Part shown: piece after piece, positions 60,861 to 64,000 of the stretch
Position numbering within the stretch: position 1 is the stretch's first letter
Layout: each line of letters opens with the position of its first letter
Origin: Bradyrhizobium ottawaense
GTDB lineage: Bacteria; Pseudomonadota; Alphaproteobacteria; Rhizobiales; Xanthobacteraceae
Length of the DNA stretch: 64,000 nt
Direction: 5' to 3'
Assembly: GCF_900099825.1 (NCBI RefSeq)
Contig: NZ_LT629693.1
Span: 6,149,001 to 6,213,000, forward strand
The notes under the pieces: generated by a model
Seen by the model: the letters and a program-made list of their open reading frames with translations, nothing else
The model's database searches: none
Told to the model about the DNA's origin: nothing
Translations under genes and position numbers: made by a program

Positions 60861-61667
60861 TCAGGCCGCCATCAATGCTGGCTTCGACTTCCGCCGATAG
60901 GCCATGAAGCCGACGCCAGCGAAGCCGAGGATCATCATAGCCCATGTTGAGGATTCGGGGACGGCCGTAGCGACGTCGAAGACGCCGGGGCTATAGATGA
61001 AATGTCCACCAACTATGTCCGTCGAGAACACAGGATCTATTGAACCGCTGATCTGTACTCCGCTCGACGTAGGATCGAGCAACACAGTTAGTTGGACAAG
61101 ATACGGTGTATTGGCGACCATCTGAACTTCATTGTTCGGTATAAATGCCCCGGTAGGATTGGGCGCAGCGGACGGGCAGCCATTTACGCATTGCGTCTCC
61201 TGAAAGGTCAAAGATGCAAAGTTATTGAAATAAGCCGTCGAAGTTCCCGCCTGCCCAAAAAGCAAAGAAGCGGATACTGCCGAGTGATCCGGCGCAAAAA
61301 TGCTGTCCGTAGCGTGCAGGTTTACGGCGTAACTTCCCGCTACTGGATTCACATATTCCACGTAGTAGGCAAGTTTAGCTTGAACCTCTCCGCCACCAGT
61401 ATGAAAGATATCGAAGTACACCTGATTGACTGTCGCTGAGACTGACGGGCTTGAACCAAGCTGGGTCGTCGCGCTACACGTGCCGCCACAGCCTTGTCGG
61501 CCCGAGTAATCAAGCGTTCCTAGCGTATCGCTAGTCAGGATTGCACTTGCGTATCCGATCCCAAAGTATTCGTAAGAGATCGCGTTGGGTAGAACCTCAG
61601 CACTAGCTGGCGCAACGCCTGTTGCCAAAAGCAATGGGGGAATGACAAGCATCATGAATTTTTTCAT
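60861..61667 (-). CDS. PEPxxWA-CTERM sorting-domain protein (motif VPESSTWA)
   Basis: 268 residues from ATG 61667 (272 from 61679). Signal peptide [20 protein letters not shown]; the secreted domain includes [40 protein letters not shown] and several cysteines ([15 protein letters not shown]). The tripartite end reads [19 protein letters not shown], then [16 protein letters not shown] is PES here, as in other variants. The gene sits in tandem with the one at 59916, about 270 bases upstream of it. Confidence 0.85.
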   Translation of the reverse strand: MKKFMMLVIPPLLLATGVAPASAEVLPNAISYEYFGIGYASAILTSDTLGTLDYSGRQGCGGTCSATTQLGSSPSVSATVNQVYFDIFHTGGGEVQAKLAYYVEYVNPVAGSYAVNLHATDSIFAPDHSAVSASLLFGQAGTSTAYFNNFASLTFQETQCVNGCPSAAPNPTGAFIPNNEVQMVANTPYLVQLTVLLDPTSSGVQISGSIDPVFSTDIVGGHFIYSPGVFDVATAVPESSTWAMMILGFAGVGFMAYRRKSKPALMAA

Positions 61668-62038
61668 CAAAACCTCCACCTTGGTAAATCGCCCATCTAA
61701 TCGCTTAAATAGGTCGGGGACGGGAGATACGAAATTAACAACATACTGCTCGTTACGTTCATCGGACTTCCAAAGAGCCCCGAACGCTGAAATTAAGTTG
61801 AGCTTAGATAACTGGGCAACCGATACAAGCCCTCTTTAAAGCAAAAGTCGCGATATTTTTCGTTTGCGTCATTTAATTGAGAGCGGCGCTCGCGATCTTA
61901 AATATTCAATTTAAATGCCAGCGCGCCGAGGGCTGGTTAGCGATGCCATGTCCGTTGCGGTCGCGTCGTTTTGGACGTTGGCCGGCGACTTCCGCTCTTC
62001 CTTCGCGAACAGACATCGTTAGCGGCGATCTGTATGTC
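61668..62038. other. 370 bases between PEPxxWA-CTERM gene and IS66
   Basis: AT-rich left half (promoter of the gene at 60861) and a GC-rich right half without a plausible gene. Confidence 0.4.
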
Positions 62039-62119
62039 GTAAGCGGTGTTCCGCGACCACCTTCCGGATGATGTCGTGATCTGCGAGTCTGCGGTCCGGT
62101 TTTGACCGTTAGGCTTAGA

Positions 62120-62548
62120 ATGGACACTGAACATATTGCTATCACGGAGCCAGTCCGCCGGCTGGAAGTGTTCACCGGCGCCGGGCGGCGGCGGACATGG
62201 CGCGATGAAGACAAGGCCCGGATTGTCGCTGAGATCGCGACGAGCGGAGACTCGGTCTGTGCCGTGGCTCGACGCCATGGATTATCACCGCAGCAGTTAT
62301 TTGGCTGGCGACGTCAATTGCGAGATTCCGAAGCTGAACGTTCAGAGGCTGACGGGCTGCAGTTCGTGCCGGCGGTTGTGGATGGGGGATCGTCTCCTGT
62401 TCCGCAACGGAGGACACCGCGGAGCAAGGCTGAGGCCAGTGCCGGAACGATCGAGGTCGAGATCAGCGGCGTGACGGTCCGGGTCGGCCGTGGTGCGGAC
62501 GCAAAGACTTTGATGGCGGTGCTGCGTGCATTGATGGCCGGCGCGTGA
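62120..62548 (+). CDS. tnpA: IS66 accessory protein TnpA
   Basis: 142 residues from ATG 62120. RRRTWRDEDKARIVAEIATS then VCAVARRHGLSPQQLFGWRR is the IS3/IS66 helix-turn-helix (DUF/Tnp_8 type). It overlaps tnpB by four bases. Needed with TnpB for IS66 transposition. Confidence 0.9.
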   Translation: MDTEHIAITEPVRRLEVFTGAGRRRTWRDEDKARIVAEIATSGDSVCAVARRHGLSPQQLFGWRRQLRDSEAERSEADGLQFVPAVVDGGSSPVPQRRTPRSKAEASAGTIEVEISGVTVRVGRGADAKTLMAVLRALMAGA

Positions 62549-62901
62549 TCGGCCCGACCGGCGCGGTCCGGGTGATGGTGGCGACCAAGCCTGTCGACTT
62601 CCGCAAGGGGGCGGAGGGACTTGCGGCGCTGGTGCGCGAAATCATGACGGCGGATCCATTCTCGGGCGCGGTTTACGTGTTCCGAGCCAAGCGGGCGGAC
62701 CGGATCAAGCTGATCTTCTGGGACGGTACGGGCCTGTGCCTGTTCGCAAAACGGCTGGAGGACGGCATCTTCCGCTGGCCGAAGATCGAGGATGGTGTGA
62801 TGCGTTTGTCGGCTGCGCAATTGTCGGCGTTGCTCGAGGGGCTGGACTGGCGGCGCGTTCATGAAGCCCGAGAGACGGTAACGCCGACGCAGCCTGGCTG
62901 A
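62545..62901 (+). CDS. tnpB: IS66 accessory protein TnpB
   Basis: 118 residues: VMVATKPVDFRKGAEGLAAL, GAVYVFRAKRADRIKLIFWD, GTGLCLFAKRLEDGIFRWP. This is the standard TnpB (IS66 Orf2) sequence and length. Coupled to tnpA. Confidence 0.92.
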   Translation: MIGPTGAVRVMVATKPVDFRKGAEGLAALVREIMTADPFSGAVYVFRAKRADRIKLIFWDGTGLCLFAKRLEDGIFRWPKIEDGVMRLSAAQLSALLEGLDWRRVHEARETVTPTQPG

Positions 62902-62979
62902 CGATTTGTTCCTGCGGCGAAGTGAATCACGTGCAACGGGATCGTCGCAAAATGCGACTGAATATGATCTGATTTGGTG

Positions 62980-64000
62980 ATGCCGAGCGACGCACTGCCT
63001 GACGATCCCGAGATGCTGAAAGCGATGCTGCTCGCCGAGCGGATGCAGAACGAGCGGCTGCGCCAGATCATCAAGGAACTGCAGCGGCATCGTTTTGGCC
63101 GCAGGGCTGAGACGCTGCCCGAAGATCAAATGCTGCTCGGCCTCGAAGACGTCGAGCAGACGGCGGCGAGCGATGAGGCGGCAGCGGATCAGTCGGCTCC
63201 GGCCTCAAGAGCTGCACGGGCCGAGAAGCGACGTATCAACCGGGGCTCGCTGCCAGCGCATCTGCCGCGGATCGAGTTCGTCGTCGACATCGACGACCAG
63301 GCCTGTCCCTGCTGCCAGGGCGAACTCCACCGGATCGGCGAAGACAAGAGCGAGCGGCTGGACATTGTGCCAGCGCAGTTCAGGGTGCTCGTCACCATCA
63401 GGCCGAAATATGCTTGCCGGCGTTGCGAGGACGGTGTCGTGCAGGCCCCTGCGCCAGCGCGCCTGATTGAGGGCGGCATGCCGACCGAGGCCACCATCGC
63501 CCAGGTTCTGGTGTCCAAATATGCCGACCATCTTCCGCTGTATCGCCAGGCCCAGATTTACGCCCGGCAACAGATTGTTCTGGATCGATCGACGCTGGCG
63601 GACTGGGTAGGCCACGCCGCCTGGCACCTGCGTCCGCTGCACGAACGGCTTCTCACGAGACTAAAGGAATTACCCCGGCTGTTTGCGGACGAGACGACGG
63701 CGCCCGTGCTCGATCCCGGCCGGGGCCGCACCAAGACCGGTCAGCTTTGGGCCTATGCCGCCGATGACCGGCCATGGGGCGGCTCTGATCCACCGGGCGT
63801 GGCCTATGTCTACGCACCCGATCGCAAAGCGGAGCGGCCGATTGTCCATCTGGAAGGCTTCAAGGGCGTCTTGCAGGTCGACGGCTATGCCGGCTACCGC
63901 AAGCTGGCCGATCGTGGCGACGTCCGCCTTGCGTTCTGCTGGTCGCATGTACGCCGCTACTTCTATGAGCTCGCCGTCCCCGGTCCGTCGCCCATCGCCA
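62980..64000 (+). CDS. tnpC: IS66 transposase TnpC (5' part, cut by window end)
   Basis: Open from ATG 62980 to the end of the window (340 codons). N-terminal leucine-zipper-like helix (LAERMQNERLRQIIKELQRH), RFGRRAET, the zinc-binding part (ACPCCQGELHRIGED; ACRRCED), then the DDE core with FADETTAPVLDPGRGRTKTG, QLWAYAADDRPWGG, and GYAGYRKLADR...WSHVRRYF. The catalytic acids visible so far are intact; the last third is outside the window. Confidence 0.92.
   Translation, partial: MPSDALPDDPEMLKAMLLAERMQNERLRQIIKELQRHRFGRRAETLPEDQMLLGLEDVEQTAASDEAAADQSAPASRAARAEKRRINRGSLPAHLPRIEFVVDIDDQACPCCQGELHRIGEDKSERLDIVPAQFRVLVTIRPKYACRRCEDGVVQAPAPARLIEGGMPTEATIAQVLVSKYADHLPLYRQAQIYARQQIVLDRSTLADWVGHAAWHLRPLHERLLTRLKELPRLFADETTAPVLDPGRGRTKTGQLWAYAADDRPWGGSDPPGVAYVYAPDRKAERPIVHLEGFKGVLQVDGYAGYRKLADRGDVRLAFCWSHVRRYFYELAVPGPSPIA

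Larger units (their letters stand above)
62039..64000 (+). mobile_element. IS66-family element, running off the window
   Basis: The left end is placed at GTAAGCGGTGTTCCGCGACC (62039), which fits the GTAAGCG start of IS66 termini; TGTATGTC (62031-62038) would be the 8-bp target duplication, to be confirmed beyond the window. It carries tnpA, tnpB and tnpC in the standard order. Confidence 0.85.

Overview
The window looks like a chromosomal stretch from a Bradyrhizobium-type alphaproteobacterium. This rests on high GC, sorting signals of the PEPxxWA-CTERM type, IS21 and IS66 elements, and many tiny lineage-type proteins; I could not run a search to confirm the genus.

Layout. (1) 1-6451: the 3' part of a type II secretion (T2SS) operon, gspE-F-H-I-J-L-M-N/C-O, all on the + strand and mostly joined by 4-base ATGA overlaps. 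No gspK or gspG lies inside it. (2) 6.5-16 kb: an accessory zone read almost wholly on the - strand, holding PEPxxWA-CTERM genes (one broken), tiny membrane peptides, zinc-ribbon proteins and repeats. (3) 16-24 kb: a mosaic of remnants (DNA ligase, serine recombinase, three transposase or DUF3800 fragments) around an intact GGDEF-EAL regulator and another PEPxxWA-CTERM gene. (4) 23.85-26.06 kb: an IS21 element that cuts a PEPxxWA-CTERM gene on its left and is fused to a phage fragment on its right. (5) 26-30.3 kb: phage-like genes. (6) 31-35 kb: an ATP-dependent DNA ligase, an AraC regulator, a PilZ/TetR-like pair and small proteins. (7) 36-39.5 kb: two exported, phage-tail or glycoside-hydrolase-like proteins. 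(8) 39.6-52.8 kb: a second accessory zone that repeats several elements of zone 2 (near-identical blocks of about 470 and 150 bp, and paralogous small genes). (9) 53-55.7 kb: a J-domain-like membrane protein divergent from gspG. (10) 55.8-59.2 kb: a four-gene nucleotide-sugar operon on the - strand. (11) 59.9-61.7 kb: two more PEPxxWA-CTERM genes. (12) 62.04-64 kb: an IS66 element running off the end.

How it fits together. The core T2SS genes and gspG are about 49 kb apart, and the DNA between them is built of repeats, IS elements, phage pieces and pseudogenes, so the simplest reading is a T2SS locus split by accessory DNA. Seven PEPxxWA-CTERM loci (four intact, two frameshifted, one cut by IS21) lie in the same 64 kb with no exosortase visible. 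Two small-protein families recur: a 31-residue single-span membrane peptide (three copies, each with the same upstream segment) and a charged family sharing an N-x-x-R-L-(R/K)-A-E-R-L-x-R-E motif (four proteins, two carrying a helix-hairpin-helix domain like the RNA polymerase alpha C-terminal domain). These, plus a REP-like hairpin with an invariant loop (two or three copies), are the strongest candidates for undescribed biology.
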